Assembly: GCA_964530165.1 (NCBI GenBank)
Contig: CAZGYE010000356.1
Span: 1 to 5,174 of the forward strand
Direction of reading: 5' to 3'
Source of the DNA: CAZGYE01 sp964530165
GTDB taxonomy: Bacteria; Planctomycetota; Planctomycetia; Planctomycetales; Planctomycetaceae
Length of the DNA stretch: 5,174 bases
Part shown: one piece after another, positions 1 through 5,174 of the stretch
How the letters are laid out: each line of letters opens with the position of its first letter
Position numbering within the stretch: the first letter of the stretch is position 1
Made by a program: the position numbers and the translations under genes
Notes under the pieces: generated by a model
What the model saw: only the letters and a program-made list of their open reading frames with translations
Databases searched by the model: none
What the model was told of the DNA's origin: nothing

Positions 1-38
1 ATCGTCTTTCTCCTGTCTTCCTGAATTCCTAATTTCCT
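1..38. repeat. Degenerate 8-base periodic repeat (TCCT units), cut by left edge
   Basis: TCCT recurs at 11-14, 19-22, 27-30 and 35-38, exactly eight bases apart. This gives four diverged octamers: TTTCTCCT, GTCTTCCT, GAATTCCT and AATTTCCT. On the minus strand they read as AGGA-led octamers. The periodicity stops at about position 38, and the array may continue beyond the left edge. The minus-strand unit nearest the edge, AGGAG followed by seven bases and then AT at the window end, would fit a ribosome binding site for a divergent gene starting just outside. That last point is inference. Nothing else is recognisable up to the hydrolase gene at 160. Confidence 0.5.
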
Positions 39-159
39 CATCACTGCATTCGGCTAAACAGTTACGATTTTTAGAAGCCCATAATGCGCGCCGTCCGCAA
101 CATCGGAAATCCTTTCGGAGATTGCCCGTTTGCCCGGCAAATCGCCGATAAAGAGACAG

Positions 160-1128
160 ATGAACGACATGCGAAAGACGTACAACTCATGTCTTCTGAC
201 GATCGTCGCGGTGATACTGCTTTGTACGGTTTCAGCACCGACGGTCTTGGGAGAACAGTGCCAACCCAATTACTGGTTCGTCAGCGCCCGGCGCTGCCCG
301 AATTGGGGTGGGTCGTGTTGTGCGGGGTGCGCGTTCGAGTATTTTCACTGCACGCCGGACCATTGTCTCCGCCGTTCGGACGAGAGGTCGTTTCTCAGCG
401 CCTTGCAGCCGGACGTTCCGGTGTGCATCGTGGTGCATGGCAGCTTCGTGAACTGGTGGAACGTTCGAGACGACAGCAACCATACTTATCAGTGGCTCCG
501 CGCTGCCGCTCCACATCGGCCGCTGCATGTCGTGTTCTACACGTGGCCCAGCGAAGGGTACATCACGATGATTCCGCACGTCGACGTCGCAATTCTGGGC
601 CGTCGAGCCGAGTATCACGGTTTCTACCTTGCTCAGTTGATTTCGCAACTGCCTGCGGACCGCCCGGTCTGCTTGCTGGGGCATAGTCACGGCGCTCGGC
701 TGGTGGCGTCCGCGCTGCACTTGTTGGGAGGTGGACAGGTGCAAGGACGTCGACTCGCGTGTGGCGTCAATTCTCAACGGAGAATTCGCATCGTCTTTGC
801 CGCCGCCGCGCTCGATCACAATTGGCTGAATCCTGGAGAAAGGTATGGTCGGGCGCTTTGCCGAGTTGAGTGCCTGCTCAATCTGCAAAACCGTCGAGAC
901 CTCCCGCTGGCCGCCTACCCGCTACGGAAACCGTTCTCACACCGGGCGCTGGCGCGCGTGGGTTTCACTCGCGGCGACTTCGCTCGACTCGGCTGGCAGA
1001 GCGCGAAGACCAGACAAATCGACGTGACACAACTGGTCGGCACCGGTCACATGTGGCCGAACTACTATCGCCGCCCGGAGATCGCCAGCGCGATCGCACC
1101 GTACATCTATTTCACCGACAATGACTAG
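160..1128 (+). CDS. Putative secreted alpha/beta hydrolase, DUF900-like
   Basis: The product is a probable serine hydrolase of 322 residues, exported from the cytoplasm; its substrate is unknown. Residues 4-31 form a signal peptide: a basic start (MRK), a hydrophobic core, and likely cleavage after VLG. A cysteine cluster follows (C34, C46, C53, C54, C57, C64, C69) and could form disulfides or bind a metal. The hydrolase fold starts near residue 87 with a beta strand ending in His-Gly (93-94, probable oxyanion region). A Trp-Pro-Ser segment follows at 129-131, then the nucleophile elbow GHSHG at 174-178 with Ser176. Asp247 (in NRRD) and His297 (in GTGHMW) are the likely rest of the triad. The WPS segment followed by a nucleophile elbow resembles DUF900 hydrolases. 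The start is uncertain: ATG at 160 and ATG at 169 both give a good signal peptide, a TTG at 130 would add ten residues, and no start has a strong Shine-Dalgarno. The gene stands alone and faces the minus-strand operon. Confidence 0.85.
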   Translation: MNDMRKTYNSCLLTIVAVILLCTVSAPTVLGEQCQPNYWFVSARRCPNWGGSCCAGCAFEYFHCTPDHCLRRSDERSFLSALQPDVPVCIVVHGSFVNWWNVRDDSNHTYQWLRAAAPHRPLHVVFYTWPSEGYITMIPHVDVAILGRRAEYHGFYLAQLISQLPADRPVCLLGHSHGARLVASALHLLGGGQVQGRRLACGVNSQRRIRIVFAAAALDHNWLNPGERYGRALCRVECLLNLQNRRDLPLAAYPLRKPFSHRALARVGFTRGDFARLGWQSAKTRQIDVTQLVGTGHMWPNYYRRPEIASAIAPYIYFTDND

Positions 1129-1221
1129 TGACCGCCCGCCGGCTGCGTACTGATCATCACATTCGAACTGATACTCTTCCACCCGCTGTAGCCACACGTC
1201 GCTTACTGGAAACCATTTAGC

Positions 1222-1239
1222 CGCCGGCCTTGGCCGGCG
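1222..1239. repeat. Perfect GC-rich hairpin 1 (8-bp stem)
   Basis: CGCCGGCC at 1222-1229 and GGCCGGCG at 1232-1239 are perfect inverted copies separated by TT. As RNA the innermost pair would open to give a CTTG tetraloop on a 7-bp stem. It lies 93 bases after the hydrolase stop and has no T-tract on either side, so it is not a classical intrinsic terminator. It may still help end or protect the hydrolase mRNA. Confidence 0.7.
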
Positions 1240-1257
1240 TGTCCCGTATGCGCCACA

Positions 1258-1275
1258 CGCCCCGCAAGCGGGGCG
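1258..1275. repeat. Perfect GC-rich hairpin 2 (8-bp stem)
   Basis: CGCCCCGC at 1258-1265 and GCGGGGCG at 1268-1275 are perfect inverted copies separated by AA. This is a second hairpin of the same architecture as the one 18 bases before it (8+2+8), with a different sequence. No T-tract follows. With hairpin 1 it forms a pair of stem-loops in the convergent gap between the hydrolase and the tRNA, the place where transcripts from both sides should stop. Confidence 0.7.
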
Positions 1276-1328
1276 GCTCAATGCACAACATCGATGTATT
1301 TGGGGACGAATGCCACGCGACCGGCATC

Positions 1329-1361
1329 AAAAAAGACCGGCCGTTTTCGTCGACCGGTCTT
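1329..1361 (-). terminator. Intrinsic terminator downstream of tRNA-Glu
   Basis: On the minus strand AAGACCGG (1361-1354) pairs with CCGGTCTT (1340-1333). This forms an 8-bp stem with a 13-base loop, running into a T-tract (six T residues over 1334-1329, partly in the stem). The hairpin starts four bases after the mature tRNA end, the expected place for a tRNA terminator. It has no T-tract on the plus strand, so it should act only on minus-strand transcription. It may also end the molybdenum hydroxylase operon if that reads through the tRNA. Confidence 0.75.
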
Positions 1362-1365
1362 CAAG

Positions 1366-1438
1366 CACCCCCAGCGGGAGTCGAACCCGCGTCTCGGGAA
1401 TGAGAGTCCCGTATCCTGGGCCTCTAGACGATGGGGGC
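1366..1438 (-). tRNA. tRNA-Glu (anticodon CTC)
   Basis: The 73-base sequence folds as a full cloverleaf. The acceptor is GCCCCCA paired with TGGGGGT, giving a G1:U72 wobble at the tip, and the discriminator is G. The D-arm resembles bacterial tRNA-Glu closely (TCGTCTAGAGGCCCAGGA). The anticodon stem CGGGA/TCCCG holds loop CTCTCAT with anticodon CTC at 1404-1402, which reads GAG. The T-arm is GCGGG-TTCGACT-CCCGC. The 3' CCA is not encoded: the bases after the discriminator are CTT, so CCA must be added by nucleotidyltransferase. An intrinsic terminator follows at once. I see no convincing separate promoter in the 116 bases between it and the upstream cysteine-rich gene. Confidence 0.96.
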
Positions 1439-1554
1439 GTTTCAGCTTTCAGAGGATTGATCCAATCCCAGTAACCCACGATCGCGGAAGGAAGAATCAC
1501 TGACCAGTCTACCGTAGAGGAAACTGATCCCCGCTGAAGGTGGTCTTGCCGGTT

Positions 1555-1770
1555 TCAGGGCGCTTCGTAGCAGTGACGCGTTGCGTCGCAGCAACATTCG
1601 CTGTCGCACACCTGGTTGTCGGGTCCCATGCTGGTCTGGGTCGTGCCGCACCAGAAACTTCCGTCACCGGCCACTTCTTCACCGGGCGGCAGCCCGGCGT
1701 TGATGTACAGCCCTTTGGAGAGAAGTTGCCGGCATCGCCCTGTCTTCGTCACGTTCAGTTCATCTGCCAT
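1555..1770 (-). CDS. Small cysteine-rich protein, last protein gene of the molybdenum hydroxylase operon
   Basis: This is an uncharacterised protein of 71 residues with seven cysteines (C13, C41, C55, C59, C60, C61, C67), including a CCC run. It has no signal peptide or membrane segment, so it is probably cytoplasmic. The middle carries a Gly-Asp-Gly-x-(Phe)-Trp-Cys segment at 35-41 and Gly-Pro-Asp at 49-51. From memory this pattern resembles small planctomycete proteins of unknown function, but I cannot confirm it. The gene looks real because its ATG lies five bases after the FAD-subunit stop, a perfect AAGGAGGT sits 11 bases upstream inside that gene, and the frame is open to a TGA. The Cys pattern could bind Zn or Fe-S, or form disulfides. 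A role in maturing or shielding the hydroxylase is a guess from context only. Confidence 0.72.
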   Translation of the reverse strand: MADELNVTKTGRCRQLLSKGLYINAGLPPGEEVAGDGSFWCGTTQTSMGPDNQVCDSECCCDATRHCYEAP

Positions 1771-1775
1771 GGCTT

Positions 1776-2771
1776 CTAGAGACCTCCTTCCAATTGGCCG
1801 GTCGCACGGAGCAGCGCCCGCTTGACGGCTGTTCTTGCCAGTTGGACTTTATAGGCGTTGTTCGAAAGTGGAGTGGCCCCGGCGACGGCAACGTTGCCAG
1901 CCAAAAGGGCTGTTTCTTCGTCGACCGGCAGGCCGATGATCGCCCGGGCCGCCTCTGCCGACATCCAAGGCGTGGGTGCCACGTGGCCGAGCACAATGCG
2001 CGCCTCGCGGACCTCGCCGCCTTCGGAATCGAGACAAACCGCTGCAGAAGCCAGCGGCCAGTCGAGCCCTTCCATCTGCAGCACCTCGTAGGTGGCGCTT
2101 TGGATGTTCTGGACTGGCGGCAGCCAGATGTGTGAAATGAGCTGCCCCGGCCCCAGCACCGTGACGCTTTGGTCGTCCGTTTTGGGCGTGACGTAGAAAT
2201 ACTCCAGCGGGATGTACTCTTCCTGGTCGGGTGCCGGGCCGATCACGCGGACCTTGGCCCCCCAGGCGATCATGCCGGGCGCGAACCGCGAGGCGCTGAC
2301 GAACTTCGCCGCACTCCGATTGCCCAGGATGGCGTGGTAGCGGTTCTCGCCGGTCTCGACCAGCGACTCGCCGTTCTTGAGCCCCAAGAGTCCGTATCCG
2401 TTGCGGAAATACCAGCAGTTGGGCAGATGACACAGGTCGCCGCCAATGGTGCCCATCTGCCGGATCTGAATGGCCGGCGTGGCATCCACGACGTCGGCCA
2501 GCGAACGGTATTGGGAGAGCAAGGGATTGTCCGCAAGCTCTTCCAGCGTGGTGAGAGCACCGAGCAACAATCCGTCGCCGTCGGGCCGGACGCCCTGCAT
2601 CGATTCCACGTTCTTCACGTCGACGACGCGTTGGGGGGCCAGCAGATCGCGTTTCATTAGATTGATCAGGTCGGTGCCGCCGGCCAAGACGGCGGTCTCG
2701 GCGCCGTGATCATTGAGCAGTTCCAAAGCCTCGGCTTCGGTCTGTGGATTGGCATATTCGAAGGGTCTCAT
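1776..2771 (-). CDS. Molybdenum hydroxylase FAD-binding subunit
   Basis: This is the medium subunit (331 residues) of a xanthine dehydrogenase-type enzyme. It holds FAD and passes electrons from the iron-sulfur subunit to the final acceptor. The N-terminal FAD_binding_5-type domain shows the flavin diphosphate motif AGGTD (30-34) and the second glycine motif TIGGD (108-112). The C-terminal CO_deh_flav_C-type domain ends in a PLSNNAYK segment (301-308) before the last helix. Residues about 113-160 form an insertion like that of 4-hydroxybenzoyl-CoA reductase beta and PaoB (CWYFR at 119-123, RYHAILG at 144-150), which in those enzymes carries a [4Fe-4S] cluster. Here only C114 and C119 are present and no Cys lies between 120 and 245, so a normal cluster is unlikely. 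The ATG overlaps the catalytic-subunit stop (ATGA), with AGGAGGT five bases upstream, so the start is secure. The protein is probably cytoplasmic, as no signal is seen. Confidence 0.95.
   Translation of the reverse strand: MRPFEYANPQTEAEALELLNDHGAETAVLAGGTDLINLMKRDLLAPQRVVDVKNVESMQGVRPDGDGLLLGALTTLEELADNPLLSQYRSLADVVDATPAIQIRQMGTIGGDLCHLPNCWYFRNGYGLLGLKNGESLVETGENRYHAILGNRSAAKFVSASRFAPGMIAWGAKVRVIGPAPDQEEYIPLEYFYVTPKTDDQSVTVLGPGQLISHIWLPPVQNIQSATYEVLQMEGLDWPLASAAVCLDSEGGEVREARIVLGHVAPTPWMSAEAARAIIGLPVDEETALLAGNVAVAGATPLSNNAYKVQLARTAVKRALLRATGQLEGGL
1782..1789 (-). promoter_or_regulatory. Shine-Dalgarno of the cysteine-rich gene
   Basis: AAGGAGGT on the minus strand lies 11 bases before the ATG at 1770, inside the final codons of the FAD-subunit gene (Glu-Gly-Gly-Leu-stop). 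It is the main support that the short downstream frame is translated, and it suggests translational coupling. The spacing is slightly longer than ideal. Confidence 0.75.
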
Positions 2772-5005
2772 GCTGCACCTCCTGAGAGCGCCTCAAGCAC
2801 TCGCTGCGGAGTCAAGGGAAGAACGGGCACTCGCACCCCCGTGGCGTTGGCGACCGCGTTGGAAATCGCCGCGCCGCCGGAAATGACCGGAGGCTCGCCG
2901 AGGCCAACCACGCCCCGGTTGTACTCGCTGTCTGGCTGGTACAGTTCGACGACCAGTTCGCCGATGTCGCCGATTCGCGGCAGCTTATAGTTCTCCAGAT
3001 CGGCGTTGATGAAGCGGCCGGTCTTGTTGTCCATGATTCGCTCTTCGCTCAAAGCGTAAGCGATTCCCATAATCATCGCCCCGTAGACCTGACTCTCGGC
3101 GGCTTTTGTGTTGATGATCAACCCGCAATCCTGAACGGTGACGAACTTGTTGACCCTGATTTTGCCGGTCTCGGTGTCGACCGAAACGTCGACCAACTGA
3201 ACACCGCCCACGCCCTGGTCGTTCAGGATGTCTTTGGTGACGCCGGAAGGCTGTTTTTCCTTCACCGGCCCGCTGGCCGTCGTTTCCAACGGCATCGGAC
3301 CGACGAGTGCAGCGGCCTGTTTCCAGGTGCAAACAACCTTGCCCCCGGAGACGATCTTTTGGTCCTTGGCCGATAGCGTGCCGGCGTCGACTTTGTATTT
3401 GGCCGCCACCAGATCAAAGATCTTCCAGAGCGCCTCCAGTGCTGCGCGGCGGTTCGGACCGCTGACGCCGCCGACCGTCGTGCTGCCGCCGGAGGGACCC
3501 GATTGCGGATACTTGTTCGATCCGATGTGAACCTTCACCGCCGAGATGGGCAGGCCGAAGGTCTCGGCGACGGTGATCGCAATGACGGTCCGCGTTCCCG
3601 TGCCGAGGTCCTGGCTGCCGGCAAACGATTCCACGGTGCCGTCGGGATGCACCTTCAACAGGCAAGTGGCCGGATGGGCCCGACCGCCCCAGGTGTGCAG
3701 CGCCAGACCCAGACCACGCTTGACCGACCCCCTGCCGCCGCCTTTGCCGTGCGGATGCCATTTGGCCTTCCAGTCGATCAGCTTCGCACCGATCTTCATT
3801 TCCGCGGCATAGACCTCACCGCGTGAGGTCTGGCTGAGGTTCTTCTTGAAGACGTCGAAGCTATCCATGCCCAGCTTGGCGGCGAGGTCGTCGATTGCCG
3901 TGTCCGTCAACGCGCACGCCTGCGGATGGTTCGGCGCCCGCCACGCCCGCTGAGGACCGCAGTTGGTGATCAACCCGGTCGCCTTGCGTCGCTGGTTGGT
4001 GAACTCGAAGACATAGGGCATAACGCTCAACCTGACGGTAGCGCCCTTCATGCCGCCCGTCCCCCAGTGGTGGCTGTCCCAGGCAATGATTTTGCCGTCG
4101 GCGTCGGCGGCAATGGTGATCTCGGCGAAGCCGGAGGGCCGGTTGCCGGCAACCTTCAGCTCGGTGGCCCGATCGAGCATCAACCGTACCGGACGCCCCG
4201 TTTCTTTGGCCATCTTGGCGGCGGCAAGTCCCCATTCATCGGCGGCGAATTTCGAACCGAAACCACCGCCAATGTGATCGCAAATGATGGTGACCTTCGA
4301 GGCGTCCAGGTCCAGCGGTTTGGCAAACTGACCGCCGGTTCCCGAACCGTTCTGCGTCGAGTGGTGCACCGTGAGCGAGCCGTCCGGCTTCCACTCGGCA
4401 TGCGACCCGTGAGGCTCCATGCACATGTGAGTGATGGTGTGGATACCGTAGTACCCCTTGTGCACGGCCTTGGCCTTCGACAAGGCCCCGTCGACGTCGC
4501 CCTTCTTGTTCTTGCCCAGCGATTTGAGCCGCACCACGTGCCCTTGTTTCTCCGCTGCGGGCTTGATCTTTTTGTCGGCGCCGACGTTTTCGGCGTCCAG
4601 CTTCTGTGCGGCTTTGAGGTCTGCTTCGTCGACGAAGTGCGGCAGCTCTTCGATTTCGAGCGTCCTCTCGATGGCGCGCACTCCGTCCTCGGCGATTTCC
4701 GGCCGGTCGGCGGCGACGGCGGCGATCAGCGCACCGTCCCAGAGCAGCTCCGTCCCGGTGCCGCGAAACAGGTGCACGGCACGCACGCCTTTGATTTTTT
4801 TCGCCGCATCGACCTTCAACTGCGTGATCACCGCGTGTCCGCCTTTGAACGTCAACAGCTTGGCGTACAGCGTGCCTTTGGTATTGATGTCGGCCGTGAA
4901 CTTCGCCGCTCCGGTCGCTTTTTCAACGCCGTCGATGCGGTCGTGCCCCTTGCCGATCAGTACATTGTCTTCCCGGGGTTTCCAGGCAACTTTTCTTTCG
5001 GCCAT
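2768..5005 (-). CDS. Molybdenum hydroxylase molybdopterin-binding catalytic subunit
   Basis: This is the large subunit (745 residues) that binds the molybdopterin cofactor and hydroxylates the substrate, probably an aldehyde or N-heterocycle; the exact substrate is not readable. Its length is near that of PaoC-type single subunits. Residues about 20-125 are the Ald_Xan_dh_C type N-terminal domain (RIDGVEKATGAAKFTADI at 23-40). The Mo-binding region follows: STQ (216-218), IGGGFGSK (245-252), a WRAPNHPQA segment (355-363, with an Arg where family members place a substrate-contacting Arg), QDLGTGTRT (465-473) and GPSGGSTT (503-510). The base-catalyst motif GLGEPP (701-706) keeps the catalytic Glu704. 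No signal peptide is visible. The ATG at 5005 is chosen over an in-frame ATG at 5071 because AAAGGAGGT lies eight bases upstream and the earlier start would overlap the iron-sulfur gene. The gene starts two bases after that gene and overlaps the FAD gene by four. Confidence 0.96.
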   Translation of the reverse strand: MAERKVAWKPREDNVLIGKGHDRIDGVEKATGAAKFTADINTKGTLYAKLLTFKGGHAVITQLKVDAAKKIKGVRAVHLFRGTGTELLWDGALIAAVAADRPEIAEDGVRAIERTLEIEELPHFVDEADLKAAQKLDAENVGADKKIKPAAEKQGHVVRLKSLGKNKKGDVDGALSKAKAVHKGYYGIHTITHMCMEPHGSHAEWKPDGSLTVHHSTQNGSGTGGQFAKPLDLDASKVTIICDHIGGGFGSKFAADEWGLAAAKMAKETGRPVRLMLDRATELKVAGNRPSGFAEITIAADADGKIIAWDSHHWGTGGMKGATVRLSVMPYVFEFTNQRRKATGLITNCGPQRAWRAPNHPQACALTDTAIDDLAAKLGMDSFDVFKKNLSQTSRGEVYAAEMKIGAKLIDWKAKWHPHGKGGGRGSVKRGLGLALHTWGGRAHPATCLLKVHPDGTVESFAGSQDLGTGTRTVIAITVAETFGLPISAVKVHIGSNKYPQSGPSGGSTTVGGVSGPNRRAALEALWKIFDLVAAKYKVDAGTLSAKDQKIVSGGKVVCTWKQAAALVGPMPLETTASGPVKEKQPSGVTKDILNDQGVGGVQLVDVSVDTETGKIRVNKFVTVQDCGLIINTKAAESQVYGAMIMGIAYALSEERIMDNKTGRFINADLENYKLPRIGDIGELVVELYQPDSEYNRGVVGLGEPPVISGGAAISNAVANATGVRVPVLPLTPQRVLEALSGGAA
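2777..2783 (-). promoter_or_regulatory. Shine-Dalgarno of the FAD-subunit gene
   Basis: AGGAGGT on the minus strand lies five bases before the ATG at 2771. It is placed within the last codons of the catalytic-subunit gene (Ser-Gly-Gly-Ala-Ala-stop). Combined with the ATGA overlap it fixes the start and suggests coupled translation. Confidence 0.85.
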
Positions 5006-5007
5006 TT

Positions 5008-5174
5008 TCACGCACCTCCTTTCTTGGCAATCTCCAGGGCGCACTGCGTGATGCCGTGGTACGAGCCGCATCGGCGCAGGTTACCGCCGAGCCCCTTCTG
5101 AATTTCCTCAACTCTCGCCTTCGTGTTCTTGTTCAATAAGGCGCGCGTCGCGATCGCAAAGCCGGGAGTGCAAA
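5008..5174 (-). CDS. Molybdenum hydroxylase [2Fe-2S] subunit, C-terminal 54 residues (partial)
   Basis: This is the small subunit that relays electrons from the Mo site to FAD through two [2Fe-2S] clusters. Only its C-terminal end is in the window; the gene continues past the right edge. The visible part starts with CTPGF, the second Cys of the usual C-x-x-C and the residues after it. It continues through a helical stretch to GGNLRRCGSYHGI, the region that is normally GNLCRCGTY or similar. Here the first Cys of C-x-C is Arg (codon CGC at 5076-5074), so one of the four usual ligands of the Mo-proximal cluster is missing. Another Cys lies nine residues after the remaining one (TQC). The frame ends in TGA two bases before the catalytic-subunit ATG, and its last Gly-Gly codons form that gene's ribosome binding site. 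Recognition as this family is firm from the CTPGF and GNLxRC spacing plus the neighbours. Confidence 0.9.
   Translation of the reverse strand, partial: CTPGFAIATRALLNKNTKARVEEIQKGLGGNLRRCGSYHGITQCALEIAKKGGA
5014..5022 (-). promoter_or_regulatory. Shine-Dalgarno of the catalytic-subunit gene
   Basis: AAAGGAGGT on the minus strand lies eight bases before the ATG at 5005, inside the final codons of the [2Fe-2S] gene (Lys-Gly-Gly-Ala-stop). It decides between this ATG and the in-frame ATG 66 bases upstream, which has no such site. Confidence 0.85.

Noticed and set aside
57..85. Possible promoter for the hydrolase with CATAAT at 80-85
   Set aside because: The -10 match is good, but the -35 at the right spacing (AACAGT) is poor. 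One hexamer is not enough in this sequence to call a promoter.
84..686. Plus-strand open frame of 200 codons overlapping the hydrolase
   Set aside because: It is in another frame of the hydrolase gene, is Arg-rich, shows no motif and lacks a ribosome binding site. The hydrolase frame has a signal peptide and a catalytic Ser motif.
1454..1468. Inverted repeat GGATTG-ATC-CAATCC upstream of the tRNA
   Set aside because: It has a 6-bp stem of modest GC content and no T-tract on the minus strand, so it does not qualify as a terminator. It may be chance.
1294..1503. Plus-strand open frame of 69 codons across the tRNA
   Set aside because: It runs antisense through the tRNA-Glu and its terminator. 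The apparent peptide is simply the translated complement of the tRNA.
2169..2660. Plus-strand open frame of 163 codons
   Set aside because: It is antisense to the FAD subunit and shows no motif or start signal, so it is a shadow of the GC-rich codon pattern.
3926..5101. Long plus-strand open frame of 391 codons
   Set aside because: It lies fully antisense to the catalytic subunit and the [2Fe-2S] gene, which carry clear family motifs. Long antisense frames are expected in GC-rich genes, and the product is Arg/Gly/Pro-rich with no recognisable domain.
5101..5110. Shared 10-mer AATTTCCTCA near both ends of the window
   Set aside because: At the right end it lies inside the [2Fe-2S] coding frame. 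Ten bases without extended flanking similarity is too short to suggest direct repeats or an element boundary.
1..5174. Mobile element, CRISPR array or phage/defence system
   Set aside because: I see no transposase, integrase, terminal inverted repeats or spacer-repeat arrays. The tRNA has no integrase next to it and no visible duplicated 3' end, so there is no sign of an integrated island here.

Overview
The window looks like a chromosomal segment from a GC-rich Gram-negative bacterium. A planctomycete, perhaps Pirellulales-like, is my best guess. I base this on the style of the secreted alpha/beta hydrolase with an N-terminal cysteine cluster, the GC-rich intergenic hairpins, the tRNA lacking an encoded CCA end, and the small cysteine-rich protein. 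This is inference from gene style, not a database match.

Left part (1-1128). The left edge holds a degenerate 8-base periodic pyrimidine repeat. Read on the minus strand it is a series of AGGA units, the last of which could be the ribosome binding site of a divergent gene starting just outside the window. A plus-strand gene follows for a probably exported, DUF900-like serine hydrolase with an intact-looking Ser/Asp/His set.

Middle part (1129-1554). There is no protein gene here. It holds two tandem perfect GC-rich hairpins, an intrinsic terminator and a tRNA-Glu(CTC) gene, the last two on the minus strand.

Right part (1555-5174). A tightly packed minus-strand operon encodes a three-subunit molybdenum hydroxylase of the xanthine dehydrogenase / aldehyde oxidoreductase family. 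The order is [2Fe-2S] subunit (only its C-terminal end is in the window), molybdopterin-binding catalytic subunit, FAD-binding subunit, then an uncharacterised 71-residue cysteine-rich protein. The junctions are a 2-base gap, a 4-base ATGA overlap and a 5-base gap. At each junction a strong Shine-Dalgarno lies inside the 3' end of the preceding gene. Electrons released by substrate hydroxylation at Mo would normally pass through two [2Fe-2S] clusters to FAD. Two deviations stand out in this relay: an Arg replaces the first Cys of the C-x-C motif in the [2Fe-2S] subunit, and the FAD subunit keeps the insertion typical of [4Fe-4S]-carrying homologues but has lost most of its cysteines. No clear terminator separates the operon from the tRNA, so transcription may continue to the terminator beyond the tRNA. 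The substrate cannot be told from the sequence.
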